Of a stretch of 64,000 bases of DNA, positions 35,328 to 43,799 are shown piece by piece. A program made the translations under genes and the position numbers. Position 1 is the stretch's first letter, and the number at the start of each line of letters is the position of its first letter. The stretch is from Serratia fonticola (GTDB lineage Bacteria; Pseudomonadota; Gammaproteobacteria; Enterobacterales; Enterobacteriaceae), in NCBI RefSeq assembly GCF_006715025.1, contig NZ_VFMK01000001.1, forward strand, positions 4,092,001 through 4,156,000, written 5' to 3'. The notes under the pieces were generated by a model that was not told the origin of the DNA, did not search any database, and saw only the letters and a program-made list of their open reading frames with translations.

Positions 35328-35594
35328 ATGGGCAATGCCGTTAAACTTGGCGACCAAGACACCGGCCACGGTAGTCACCCGCCAACGTCAGTTACTATGG
35401 GGTCTCCAACCGTCAACGTTGATGGTTTACCCTTGGCCAGGCAAGGCGATACCTTAGCTTCTCATGGCCATAACCGGAGTATCAGCGGCGGGTCATCAAC
35501 CGTATTTATAGATGGGCAACCCGCGGCGCGTACTGGTGATGCGGTAAATTGTGGGGGTGTGCTGATTGGTGGGGGTAGTGTCAATATTGGTTAA
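35328..35594 (+). CDS. PAAR-domain spike-tip protein 3
   Basis: 88 residues of a canonical PAAR repeat protein (MGNAVKLGDQDTGHGSHPPTSVTMG, LARQGDTLASHGHN, DGQPAARTGDAVNCGGVLIGGGSVNIG) with complete His/Cys ligands. It is of a different subtype from the first two PAAR proteins and is the last gene of the island. Its presence at the end of the GIDE-LemA unit ties that unit to type VI secretion. Confidence 0.92.
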   Translation: MGNAVKLGDQDTGHGSHPPTSVTMGSPTVNVDGLPLARQGDTLASHGHNRSISGGSSTVFIDGQPAARTGDAVNCGGVLIGGGSVNIG

Positions 35595-35812
35595 TCTGAC
35601 GATGACGCATAAGCCTGAGTTTATTGATTGCCTTTATCTACCCGAGCCTATGCATAAAGAAGCCGATCGCCCGGTCGACTTCCTGGCCTCCCTTGAGTAT
35701 CACCTCAGATACCCCCTGTTCCATATCAGGCAGACAATCCGGTAGCCAACACCTCCATTCATAGGCAATCCTGTAAATGGAGGTGTTCACCTTCATGTGC
35801 CAGTAAACGCCC
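35595..35812. terminator. Island end: hairpin between PAAR 3 and the MFS gene
   Basis: Perfect 12-bp inverted repeat AACACCTCCATT (35748-35759) / AATGGAGGTGTT (35776-35787), 16-nt loop, between the convergent PAAR and MFS genes. It could end transcription from both sides, although T-runs are weak. A 47-codon frame (35602-35745) is also present but has no family resemblance and is not called as a gene. Confidence 0.5.
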
Positions 35813-37267
35813 TCATTCGGCCTGCTTCAGGACATCGACGGGGTCGGTAAGGCGCTCCCCTGTTGGCAATGGAATCGCCGCGCTGCGCCAGGCACTGTAG
35901 ATCGCCAGCAATGGCGCCAACGCAAACAGCAAGAACAACCAATACGCCGCTGAGGCCGCTCCTACCGTGCCCCCTGGGGTGTTAAAACCGGCCAGGTTGG
36001 TTACCATGCCGGCCAATGCCGCGCCAAACGCCGTGGCAAACAGTTGCACTGTGGTAATGGAAGCCCCGGCGATATCTTTATCGGCTTGGGGAGCTACCTG
36101 CAAAATACGCGTCAGCAGGTGTGGCCAGCCAAAACCGATACCAAATCCCACCAGCGTTAAGGCCAACACGATGGGGCCAAGGGCCTGCCAATGGCCGTCA
36201 GAGGGAAGTGGCATCAGCATGGCCAATGCAACAAGCCCAATCAACACAAGTATCGGCCCGCTGATAATTGCCCGGCGGATCCCCGCACCACGCCAGCCGG
36301 AACTGAGGATTTCCGAAAACGTCCAGCCCGCTGCCATGGTGGCGGCAATATAGCCGGAAATCAGCGGCGACTGGCCGTGCAGATTTTGCAGAAAGTAAGG
36401 AACAAATATTTCACTGGTCATCCCGACCACCAACAAGGCTACCGTGGCATACAGCGAAGCCAGGGCCGAGCCCCTGCGTAGCGCAGCCTGCGGCAACAGA
36501 CGGGCGTTAGCGTGCGCCTCACGGCGGATTAACCACGTCATCAGCAACAGCGCCAGAACAATACCGCCCAGGTTCACCCAACCGCTGTCTGCCAGACTGC
36601 CCGCCGACACCACCAACACCGCCGCGGCCAACAGTAACAACTGCATCAACGGCAACGGTGCCGCCTGCTGCTGCGGTTTCCCTTTAGGCAGAATACGGAA
36701 GGTAAACGCCGCATACAGCACCATGATCGGCAACAGGATACCAAATGCCCAACGCCAGGCATGTAACTCGGCAAAAATCCCACCGACCGCCGGCCCAACC
36801 AGCGTGGCAATGCCCCACATAGCGGAAATCAGCGCCATGGCGCGTGGCCAGAGCTTTTGTTCAAACACCAGATTAATCATCGCGTAAGAGAGGGCAAAAA
36901 TAAGCCCTCCCCCAAACCCCTGCACCGTGCGGCCAATCAGCATAACCGGCATTGACGGGGCCAGCGCACACAGCATGGCGCCAATGATGAAAAACAGCGA
37001 GGCCACCAGATAGGCGCTGCGCGCGCCGTAACCACTCAGCAAACGGGCCGACAACGCCGAACCCAATATTGAGGCCACAACAAACAGCGTGGTATTCCAG
37101 GCATAGAGATCCAACCCACCGATATCCTGCACCACCGAGGGCAGGATGGTGGTGGCAACCAGAATATTGATTGCATGCAGCGCAACGCCGAGCGACAGCG
37201 CAATCGCACTGGCCGCATTCTTTCCGGAAAAAAGATCGCCCCAGCGGCTTTTATCATCGGTTATCAC
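35813..37267 (-). CDS. DHA2-type MFS drug/H+ antiporter
   Basis: 484 residues with about 14 transmembrane helices. MFS motifs are ATTILPSVVQDIGGLDLYAW (helix 1-2 region), LIGRTVQGFGGGLIFALSY and GPAVGGIFAELHAWRWAFGI (motif C). It probably exports toxic organic compounds; the substrate is unknown. The start is GTG at 37267 with AGGACG upstream, as no ATG fits. It is divergent from the Fe-S-type regulator at 37371, with about 100 bp shared upstream region, so it is likely controlled by it. Confidence 0.9.
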   Translation of the reverse strand: MITDDKSRWGDLFSGKNAASAIALSLGVALHAINILVATTILPSVVQDIGGLDLYAWNTTLFVVASILGSALSARLLSGYGARSAYLVASLFFIIGAMLCALAPSMPVMLIGRTVQGFGGGLIFALSYAMINLVFEQKLWPRAMALISAMWGIATLVGPAVGGIFAELHAWRWAFGILLPIMVLYAAFTFRILPKGKPQQQAAPLPLMQLLLLAAAVLVVSAGSLADSGWVNLGGIVLALLLMTWLIRREAHANARLLPQAALRRGSALASLYATVALLVVGMTSEIFVPYFLQNLHGQSPLISGYIAATMAAGWTFSEILSSGWRGAGIRRAIISGPILVLIGLVALAMLMPLPSDGHWQALGPIVLALTLVGFGIGFGWPHLLTRILQVAPQADKDIAGASITTVQLFATAFGAALAGMVTNLAGFNTPGGTVGAASAAYWLFLLFALAPLLAIYSAWRSAAIPLPTGERLTDPVDVLKQAE

Positions 37268-37370
37268 AGTTGTCGTCCTGTTTTCAAAGGAATGTCATTG
37301 AGTTGCTCGAGGTATTACGCTAGATTTAACAAGCAATATCTTGGAATAAGTAAGACCGAGGCGGTAAAAT

Positions 37371-38024
37371 ATGTCAAGAATTAACTTGGAAAATGGCGAG
37401 TGTACAGCACATTCCGTCAGCGATCGGCTGCTGAAACTGTTAAAAACCCGTGGGCCATTACAGGCCACCGAGGCAGGAAAAGAGCTTGGCACAACCGGGG
37501 AAGCCGCCCGTCAGCAATTCGTCAAACTGGCAAAGGAAGGGTTGGTTGAAGCCAAGGCCGAAACCCGTGGCGTTGGCCGCCCAGTACAGCTCTGGCAGTT
37601 GACCCCCGCAGGCAACGCGCATTTCCCTGATGCTCATGCCGAACTGACGGCACAGTTGCTGCGCACGGTGCGCGATAAACTGGGTGAGCAAGCGATGGAT
37701 CTACTGATCGACAGCCGCGAACAAGAAACTCTTATCAATTACAAACACGCGATGGTCGGTGCTGAAGACTTGGCGGAACGCGTTGCTCGCCTGGCGACCC
37801 TCCGCTGTTGTGAAGGGTATATGGCCGAATGGAGTGAACTGGATAACGGTGACTTTCTATTGGTGGAAAACCACTGCCCTATCTGCACCGCCGCTGCGGT
37901 TTGCCAAGGATTTTGCCGAGCCGAGCTGAACGTCTTTACTGAAGTGTTGCAAGCACGGGTAGAGCGCTGCGAACATATTCTTACCGGTTCACGCCGCTGC
38001 GCCTATCGGATCTCGTTACAATAA
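37371..38024 (+). CDS. SufR-like winged-helix regulator with Cys motif
   Basis: 217 residues. The N-terminal winged helix (LKTRGPLQATEAGKELGTTGEAARQQFVKLAKEGLVEA, then RGVGRPVQLWQLT) and the C-terminal cysteine pattern (NHCPICTAAAVCQGFC ... ERCEHILTGSRRCAYRI) match the SufR-type repressor architecture, in which three or four cysteines hold a 4Fe-4S or similar cluster. It may sense oxidative or iron stress. The neighbouring divergent MFS exporter is the likely target. No suf genes are near. Confidence 0.82.
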   Translation: MSRINLENGECTAHSVSDRLLKLLKTRGPLQATEAGKELGTTGEAARQQFVKLAKEGLVEAKAETRGVGRPVQLWQLTPAGNAHFPDAHAELTAQLLRTVRDKLGEQAMDLLIDSREQETLINYKHAMVGAEDLAERVARLATLRCCEGYMAEWSELDNGDFLLVENHCPICTAAAVCQGFCRAELNVFTEVLQARVERCEHILTGSRRCAYRISLQ

Positions 38025-38043
38025 CCGTTACCTCTACCGCAAA

Positions 38044-38093
38044 GTTGTACAAAGTATATTTTCTTGTACAACCTAACGTTCACCGACTATGGT
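38044..38093 (+). promoter_or_regulatory. Operator and promoter of the MerR-led operon
   Basis: Inverted repeat GTTGTACAA (38044-38052) / TTGTACAAC (38064-38072), each arm itself containing the palindrome TGTACA. The right arm overlaps a -35 (TTGTAC, 38064-38069) placed 18 bp from a -10-like TATGGT (38088-38093). TGTACA-type paired sites over the -35 are known for LitR/CarH-like MerR repressors, so autoregulation by the adjacent MerR protein is likely. Confidence 0.65.
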
Positions 38094-38127
38094 TAGTCTA
38101 TTAGGTGAATCAGGTAAGGTAAACGGA

Positions 38128-38904
38128 ATGACGTTGTATACCATTAGCGAAGTCGCAAAACTTTGCGCGATTAACCCCGTCACATTGCGCGCCTGGCAGC
38201 GGCGTTATGGGTTGCTGAAACCCCAACGTAGCGAAGGCGGGCACCGCCAGTTCAGCGAAGCGGACATCGAGCGCATCCGCGCCATCCTCAGTTGGATAGA
38301 ACGCGGCGTCCCCGTGAGCAAAATCAAACCCTTGCTCGAAGGGGCCAACCCCGATAGCAACACCAACTGGGCGGCACTGCAACAACAGATTCTGACACTG
38401 CTCAACGCACCTGCCCCAACAAGATTACGTCATCGTATCTTTGAGCTTGGCCGCGAATATCCTGCAGAAGCGCTGATCGACCATGTCCTGCGCCCATTGC
38501 GTTCACAGCTTGCGGGGCCGCATGAACTGCTGCAAATGCTACGTGGCCTGCTGGACGGCGTGATTATCGAATACGCCACCTTTTGCATGATTGGCGCGCG
38601 CAAGAAACCCGGCGAAAATGCGCTGCTGTTGAGCTGGGGAAAAGCCGATCCGGCCGAACTGTGGATGGCGGCCATCGCGCTGGCCAAAGCGGGTATGCAT
38701 ATTGATATGCTGGCAGAGCCATTGGAGCATCCCGCACTGAGCTTACTCAAGGCCGACCGCTATTTTATCAACGTTGATGGCCCGCTCAACAGCATCAGGC
38801 GCAAACAGCTGGCAACCTGGCGTCAGGCGGGTCTGGATATCACGCTGATTGGCAGTTCTGCCTTGCTGGCAGAAGCCGTGGAATACCGTCATGAGTTCGC
38901 CTGA
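38128..38904 (+). CDS. MerR-family regulator, LitR/MlrA-like
   Basis: About 258 residues. The MerR winged helix (LYTISEVAKLCAINPVTLRAWQRRYGLLKPQRSEGGHRQFSEADIERI) is followed by a helical and Rossmann-like C-terminal half (RHRIFELGREYPAEALIDHVLRPL ... LLLSWGKADPAELWMAAIALAKAG) as in MlrA, BluR and class II LitR. The ExHxxG B12 motif of CarH is not present, so direct cobalamin photosensing is unlikely. I chose the ATG at 38128; an upstream ATG at 38089 lies next to the -10. It heads the lipid-modification operon. Confidence 0.85.
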   Translation: MTLYTISEVAKLCAINPVTLRAWQRRYGLLKPQRSEGGHRQFSEADIERIRAILSWIERGVPVSKIKPLLEGANPDSNTNWAALQQQILTLLNAPAPTRLRHRIFELGREYPAEALIDHVLRPLRSQLAGPHELLQMLRGLLDGVIIEYATFCMIGARKKPGENALLLSWGKADPAELWMAAIALAKAGMHIDMLAEPLEHPALSLLKADRYFINVDGPLNSIRRKQLATWRQAGLDITLIGSSALLAEAVEYRHEFA

Positions 38905-39325
38905 AGCGCTGTTGTCGCGCTTTTCGCAGCTGTATGCCTCGCTGGATAATGCGGCATTGAGCGCCCTGCCTGAGGTTTACCACCGCGATATTCGGTTTAT
39001 TGATCCGGTAGGTGAACATCAGGGGTTGATCTCACTGCAGGATTACTTCCGCCAGTTGCTGACCAACCTGGACTATTGCCGCTTTACGCTCACCACGCCT
39101 CAACAGGATGAACAGCAGGCGGTGGTGTGCTGGCAGATGACCTATGCCCATCCTCGTCTGCAGCGGGGCCAGGAGTTGACTCTGGAAGGCATCAGTCAAT
39201 TGCGCTTCGCCGATCGGCGGATCATTTACCAGCGCGACTACTACGATCTGGGTGCCATGCTCTATGAACACCTCCCGCTGGTTGGGCAAGTGGTACGCGG
39301 CATCAAACGGAGGCTGCGGTCATGA
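38891..39325 (+). CDS. SnoaL/NTF2-like protein
   Basis: 144 residues with the NTF2-like fold (LLSRFSQLYASLDNAALSALPEVYHRDIRFIDPVGEHQGLISLQDYFRQLL, then QRDYYDLGAMLYEHLPLVGQVVRGIKRRL). It could bind or isomerise a hydrophobic ligand; its activity is unknown. The ATG at 38891 overlaps the MerR stop. It is conserved in LitR-linked gene clusters of other proteobacteria, as far as I recall. Confidence 0.82.
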   Translation: MSSPEALLSRFSQLYASLDNAALSALPEVYHRDIRFIDPVGEHQGLISLQDYFRQLLTNLDYCRFTLTTPQQDEQQAVVCWQMTYAHPRLQRGQELTLEGISQLRFADRRIIYQRDYYDLGAMLYEHLPLVGQVVRGIKRRLRS

Positions 39326-40038
39326 AGCGCGTACTGATCACCGGCGCCAGCTCTGGTATCGGGCAGCAATTAGCCCAGGATTATGCCGCTCAAGGCTGGC
39401 AGGTTATCGCCTGTGGCCGCGACGCCGCCCGTTTAGAGGCGTTATGTGCACGGCATCCGGCCATTATCACCCGCCGTTTCGACATGACTGATTTGGCTGC
39501 CACCCGCGAAGCCTTGGCAGCAAGCCCGGCTGAACTGGTCATATTGTGTGCAGGGACCTGTGAATATCTCGACCACGGCGTGGTGGATGCTCAATTGGTC
39601 GCACGGGTGCTCACCACCAACCTGTTAGGGCCGGTCAATTGTCTCGATGCTCTGCTGCCTCAGCTACAGACCGGTGCGAGGATCGCGCTGGTTGGTTCGA
39701 CCGCCAGCCTGGTGCCCTTACCCAGGGCCGAAGCCTATGGCGCGTCTAAGGCCGCTCTGGCCTATTTTGCCCACAGCCTGGCCGTCGACCTCACCCCGCG
39801 CGGTATTGCCGTTTCCCTGGTGTTACCCGGTTTTGTGGCGACACCGTTAACCGATCGCAACGACTTCGCCATGCCGATGATCATTACGCCTCAACAAGCT
39901 TCCGTCTACATTCGTCAAGGGTTGGCCAAAGGCCGTGCCGAGATCGCTTTTCCTCCGCTGTTTGCCGCGCTGCTGCGGCTGACAGCCTTACTGCCGCAGG
40001 CTCTGCAACGCTGGCTGGCAAAACGCATGGTGAGGTAA
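39322..40038 (+). CDS. Short-chain dehydrogenase/reductase
   Basis: 238 residues. Cofactor motif TGASSGIG (residues 7-14), NAG-equivalent CAGT, catalytic Ser (VGSTAS) and YxxxK (YGASK). The C-terminus is hydrophobic and basic (ALLRLTALLPQALQRWLAKRMVR), suggesting membrane association. The ATG overlaps the previous stop by 4 bp. The substrate is unknown; context suggests a fatty-acyl or lipid-derived carbonyl. Confidence 0.9.
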   Translation: MKRVLITGASSGIGQQLAQDYAAQGWQVIACGRDAARLEALCARHPAIITRRFDMTDLAATREALAASPAELVILCAGTCEYLDHGVVDAQLVARVLTTNLLGPVNCLDALLPQLQTGARIALVGSTASLVPLPRAEAYGASKAALAYFAHSLAVDLTPRGIAVSLVLPGFVATPLTDRNDFAMPMIITPQQASVYIRQGLAKGRAEIAFPPLFAALLRLTALLPQALQRWLAKRMVR

Positions 40039-40042
40039 CCCG

Positions 40043-41311
40043 ATGAAAATCGCCATTATCGGCAGTGGGATTTCTGGCTTGACCTGCGCCTGGAAGCTGG
40101 CCTCAGCTCATCAGGTCACCCTGTATGAAGCCAACGACTATCCCGGCGGCCACACCGCAACCGTGGATATCACCTTGGAGGGCCAACACTACGCCATCGA
40201 TACCGGGTTTATCGTTTACAACGAACGTACCTACCCGCAATTTATCGCCTTATTGAGCGAGCTGGGTATCCGTGGCCAGCCTACGGAGATGAGTTTTTCC
40301 GTCACCCATCCACGCAGCGGGTTGGAGTATAACGGCCATACGCTCAATACCCTGTTTGCACAACGCCGCAACCTGCTCAACCCGCGTTTTTATCGCCTGC
40401 TGGCGGAGATAATGCGCTTTAACCGCCAATGTAAACAGCGCCTGAACGCGGGGAAGGTGGGCACCGAGACGCTGAACGATTTCCTGCAACAAGCGGCGTT
40501 CTCAGATTATTTTGCTCAACACTATCTGTTGCCAATGGGCGCGGCCATCTGGTCTTCGTCAATGGCCGATATGCGGCAATTTCCGCTGGCATTATTTCTG
40601 CGCTTTTTTGATCACCATGGCCTGCTGGATATCACCCGCCGCCCACAATGGTTCGTGGTGCCAGGAGGCTCTCGCCAATATGTGCTTCGCATGCTGGCGG
40701 CACTGGCCGATAAACTGACGCTGTATCTGAGTACACCGGTACAACGGATTGAACGTCAACCGCAGCAGGTGGTGATCCACAGCCAGCTCGGCGAACAACA
40801 TTTCGATCAGGTTATCTTTGCCTGCCATGCCGATCAGGCCTTGCAACTATTGAGTGATGCCAGCCCGCTGGAACAGCGTATTCTGGCCCAGCTCCCCTAC
40901 CAGGCCAATGAGGTGGTGTTACATACCGATATTCGTTTGCTGCCGCGCCAACGCCGGGCCTGGGCCAGTTGGAACTATCTGCTGCCGGGCAACCCTGACC
41001 TTGCGGAAACCCAGCGCGCCAGCGTGACCTACAATATGAACATACTGCAGGGGCTGCATGCACCGCAGACTTTCTGCGTCACGCTGAATCCGCAACAGCC
41101 GATCGAACCGGCACGCATCCTGCGCCAATTCAGCTACCATCATCCGGTCTTTAATCAGGCCAGTGCCCTGGCGCAAAAGCAACGCTCACTGATTAATGGC
41201 CAGCAGCGGACCTGGTTCTGCGGCGCGTATTGGTATAACGGCTTTCACGAGGATGGCGTGCGCAGTGCGCTCGATGTCACTCAGGCACTGTTACAGGCGC
41301 AAGGCGTATGA
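40043..41311 (+). CDS. FAD-dependent amine-oxidase-type oxidoreductase
   Basis: 422 residues. The N-terminal dinucleotide site IGSGISGLTCAW (6-17) and YEANDYPGGHTATV are those of the NAD/FAD amine-oxidase superfamily. DTGFIVYNERTYPQFIALL and YNGFHEDGVRSALDV are typical of the subgroup encoded beside DUF1365 and CFA-like genes. In Rhodobacter a relative is part of the singlet-oxygen-induced lipid cluster. A role in modifying unsaturated or cyclopropane fatty acids is inferred. Confidence 0.88.
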   Translation: MKIAIIGSGISGLTCAWKLASAHQVTLYEANDYPGGHTATVDITLEGQHYAIDTGFIVYNERTYPQFIALLSELGIRGQPTEMSFSVTHPRSGLEYNGHTLNTLFAQRRNLLNPRFYRLLAEIMRFNRQCKQRLNAGKVGTETLNDFLQQAAFSDYFAQHYLLPMGAAIWSSSMADMRQFPLALFLRFFDHHGLLDITRRPQWFVVPGGSRQYVLRMLAALADKLTLYLSTPVQRIERQPQQVVIHSQLGEQHFDQVIFACHADQALQLLSDASPLEQRILAQLPYQANEVVLHTDIRLLPRQRRAWASWNYLLPGNPDLAETQRASVTYNMNILQGLHAPQTFCVTLNPQQPIEPARILRQFSYHHPVFNQASALAQKQRSLINGQQRTWFCGAYWYNGFHEDGVRSALDVTQALLQAQGV

Positions 41312-42033
41312 ACAGCGCTCTGTATGTCGGCAACGTCCGCCATCGACGCTTCAGCCCGGTGCTGCACAGTTTCGATTACCGCATTTTCATGCCGCTACTC
41401 GATCTGGACGAACTGGACCAACTGCCTGCATTGGGGATTGCGCGGGAACGTTTTGCCCCGGCGGCGTTTTATCGCGCTGACTATCTCGGGGGCGGCGATA
41501 TTAAAACCAAGGCCCAGGATCGCATTGCCGAACTGACCGGCGAGAGGCTGAATGGCCGCGTCATGTTGCTGTGCCAGCTACGTTACCTGGGCTGCTACTT
41601 CAATCCGGTCAATTTTTACTATCTGTATAACGACGATGGTCAACTACGCTGGTTGCTGGCAGAAGTGCGCAATACGCCATGGAATGAACGTCATACCTAT
41701 GCGGTAAACCCGGACGGTACCTTACCAGTAGATAAGCAATTCCACGTCTCACCGTTCAACCCGATGGACATGACTTACCACTGGCGGCTTTCGGCGCCAT
41801 CAGAACGTCTGCGCGTGCATATTGAGAATCACCGTGCCACACGCGAGTTTGACGCGACCCTGCTGTTGTACCGGCAGCCGCTGACCAGAGCAACGCTGCG
41901 CCACCAGCTGTGGCGCCTGCCCCTGATGACGTTAAAAACCGCGGGTGCCATTTACTGGCAGGCACTGAAGTTATGGTTAAAACGTACCCCCATCTACCCT
42001 CATCCCGCCAATGGCGGCAAGGACAAGTTATGA
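41308..42033 (+). CDS. DUF1365 family protein
   Basis: 241 residues of DUF1365 (ALYVGNVRHRRFSPVLHSFDYRIFMPLLDLDEL, GRVMLLCQLRYLGCYFNPVNFYYLYN, EVRNTPWNERHTYAV, KQFHVSPFNPMDMTYHWRLSAP). The Cys/Phe-Asn-Pro block is the family hallmark. Function is unknown. It always seems to accompany the FAD oxidase and CFA-like methyltransferase; here it overlaps both neighbours by 4 bp. Confidence 0.93.
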   Translation: MNSALYVGNVRHRRFSPVLHSFDYRIFMPLLDLDELDQLPALGIARERFAPAAFYRADYLGGGDIKTKAQDRIAELTGERLNGRVMLLCQLRYLGCYFNPVNFYYLYNDDGQLRWLLAEVRNTPWNERHTYAVNPDGTLPVDKQFHVSPFNPMDMTYHWRLSAPSERLRVHIENHRATREFDATLLLYRQPLTRATLRHQLWRLPLMTLKTAGAIYWQALKLWLKRTPIYPHPANGGKDKL

Positions 42034-43259
42034 GCTCTCCGGAATACTCCCTGCGTCGCAGCGCACCCATTTCCGGCCGCAACAAGGGCGCGCGTCATAT
42101 TATCTTTACCTTGTTGCAGCAGTTACAGGGAGGCGGGTTGTTGCTGCGCGAGCCTGGCTTCGGCGAAACCCGCTTTGGTGACGTCAATGCCCCTTTGCAG
42201 GCGGAAGTCGATGTCTGTGACCTGCGTGCTTACCGCCGGGTACTGCTAGGGGGCAGCATCGCCGCCGGTGAGAGCTACATCGACGGTGACTGGAGCAGCC
42301 CAGATCTGACCTGCCTGTTGCAACTGCTGGCCAGCAATATGCAACTGGTGGATAAACTGGAAGCGCGCCTGAGCTGGCTCACCGCACCCTGGCATGGGCT
42401 GATACATCTGTTGCGTCGCAACAGCAAACGCCAGGCACGGCGTAACATTGCGGCACATTACGATCTGGGTAACCATTTTTATCAGCAGTTTCTTGACCGC
42501 GATATGCTCTACTCCAGCGCGCTTTATACCGAAGCACACCTGACGCTGGAACAGGCGCAACAGGCCAAAATGCGGCGTCTATGTCACCAATTGGCATTAC
42601 AACCCACCGATCATCTGCTGGAAATCGGCACCGGCTGGGGCGCGTTGGCGGAGTTTGCCGCACGCGAGTACGGCTGTCGGGTGACCACCACCACCATTTC
42701 GCAAGCACAGTATGATTATGCCCGGCAACGGATCCATCAGGCCGGGCTAGAGGATCGCGTGACCGTGCTGTTTGAGGATTACCGCCAGCTTAAAGGGCAA
42801 TACGACAAACTGGTCTCGGTTGAAATGATCGAAGCGGTGGGGAAACGCTTTTTGCCCCTGTTCGTTAAACGCTGCCAGCAATTGCTCAAGCCAAAAGGCA
42901 AAATGGTGTTACAGGCGATCACCATCACCGACCAGCGTTATCAGCAATACAGCCGCAGCGTAGATTTTATTCAGCGCTACGTGTTCCCCGGTGGTTTCCT
43001 GCCTTCTATTACCGCCCTGTGTGACACCCTGACGCGTCATAGCGATCTGGTGATGTGCGATTTGTTTGATATTGGCCGTGACTATGCCAGGACGTTGCAG
43101 GAATGGCGGCAACGGTTTGAGCACCATTGGCCTGCTCTGCACAACCAGGGTTTCGACGAGCGCTTCCAGCGTCTGTGGCGTTTTTACCTGTGCTATTGCG
43201 AAGCCGGGTTCCTGGCTCGCACCATCAGCACGGTACAGTTAAGCGCGGAACGCCGCTAG
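42030..43259 (+). CDS. Cyclopropane-fatty-acyl-phospholipid synthase family methyltransferase
   Basis: 409 residues. The N-terminal lipid-binding part (DVCDLRAYRRVLLGGSIAAGESYIDGDWSSPDL) and SAM-binding domain (IAAHYDLGNHFYQQFLD, LLEIGTGWGALAEFAAREYGCRVTTTTIS, VEMIEAVGKRF, FIQRYVFPGGFLPS) match CFA synthases. It transfers a methyl or methylene from S-adenosylmethionine to an unsaturated acyl chain. Within this operon it may make methylated or furan-type acyl chains rather than cyclopropanes; that is inference. The ATG at 42030 overlaps the DUF1365 stop; the longer open frame overlaps that gene. Confidence 0.92.
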   Translation: MSSPEYSLRRSAPISGRNKGARHIIFTLLQQLQGGGLLLREPGFGETRFGDVNAPLQAEVDVCDLRAYRRVLLGGSIAAGESYIDGDWSSPDLTCLLQLLASNMQLVDKLEARLSWLTAPWHGLIHLLRRNSKRQARRNIAAHYDLGNHFYQQFLDRDMLYSSALYTEAHLTLEQAQQAKMRRLCHQLALQPTDHLLEIGTGWGALAEFAAREYGCRVTTTTISQAQYDYARQRIHQAGLEDRVTVLFEDYRQLKGQYDKLVSVEMIEAVGKRFLPLFVKRCQQLLKPKGKMVLQAITITDQRYQQYSRSVDFIQRYVFPGGFLPSITALCDTLTRHSDLVMCDLFDIGRDYARTLQEWRQRFEHHWPALHNQGFDERFQRLWRFYLCYCEAGFLARTISTVQLSAERR

Positions 43260-43280
43260 GCCGACACTGAAGGAGCGCCG

Positions 43281-43799
43281 ATGAAACTGTTGCTGACATT
43301 GTTGCTTTGCCTGAGCAGCTCCGTGCAGGCCGCCAGTTGGCTCACCTGGCCAACGGTAGGCAGCGCCACGCTGCGCTGGGGGCCGTTCGACGTCTATTTT
43401 TCCGTGTTACGCACGCCTGCGGGCCGGTATGAAGCCAACCGCTGGCCGCAGGCATTGAGCATTAACTATCTGCGTGAAATCACCACCGACGAACTGGTAA
43501 AAGCGACGCAGGATCAGTGGCAAGCCATGCAAATAGCGGTGCCTGCTACGCAACAGCAGCGCTGGTTAGCCGAGCTGGGCACTATCTGGCCAACCGTGCA
43601 AAACGGCAGCCAACTGACCTTTGTCGCAGACGCCAGCGGTGGGCGTTTCTATTATCGCCCACAGCCAGATCGGGCCGTTGTGCCGATCGGTGGGCGATTC
43701 GACGGCGCTTTTCGTGACGCGTTTCTCGCCATCTGGCTGTCGCCTGCAACGCAATATCCCGCATTAAGGCAACAATTGACTGGAGGAGCCGCTTTATGA
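43281..43799 (+). CDS. Chalcone-isomerase-like exported protein
   Basis: 172 residues. A signal peptide (MKLLLTLLLCLSSSVQA) is followed by a chalcone_isomerase-like domain (GSATLRWGPFDVYFSVLRTPAGRY, LSINYLREITTDELVKAT, IGGRFDGAFRDAFLAIWLSP). Bacterial members are periplasmic, of unknown function, and may bind fatty acids as the plant relatives do. It overlaps the DUF3833 gene by 4 bp. Confidence 0.85.
   Translation: MKLLLTLLLCLSSSVQAASWLTWPTVGSATLRWGPFDVYFSVLRTPAGRYEANRWPQALSINYLREITTDELVKATQDQWQAMQIAVPATQQQRWLAELGTIWPTVQNGSQLTFVADASGGRFYYRPQPDRAVVPIGGRFDGAFRDAFLAIWLSPATQYPALRQQLTGGAAL

Noticed and set aside
24100..35600. Prophage origin for the vgrG island
   Set aside because: No integrase, capsid, portal or lysis genes; the DUF4123 and PAAR genes point to type VI secretion rather than a phage tail.
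35602..35745. 47-codon frame after PAAR 3
   Set aside because: It has no ribosome site, resemblance or conservation evidence, and it adjoins a hairpin region.
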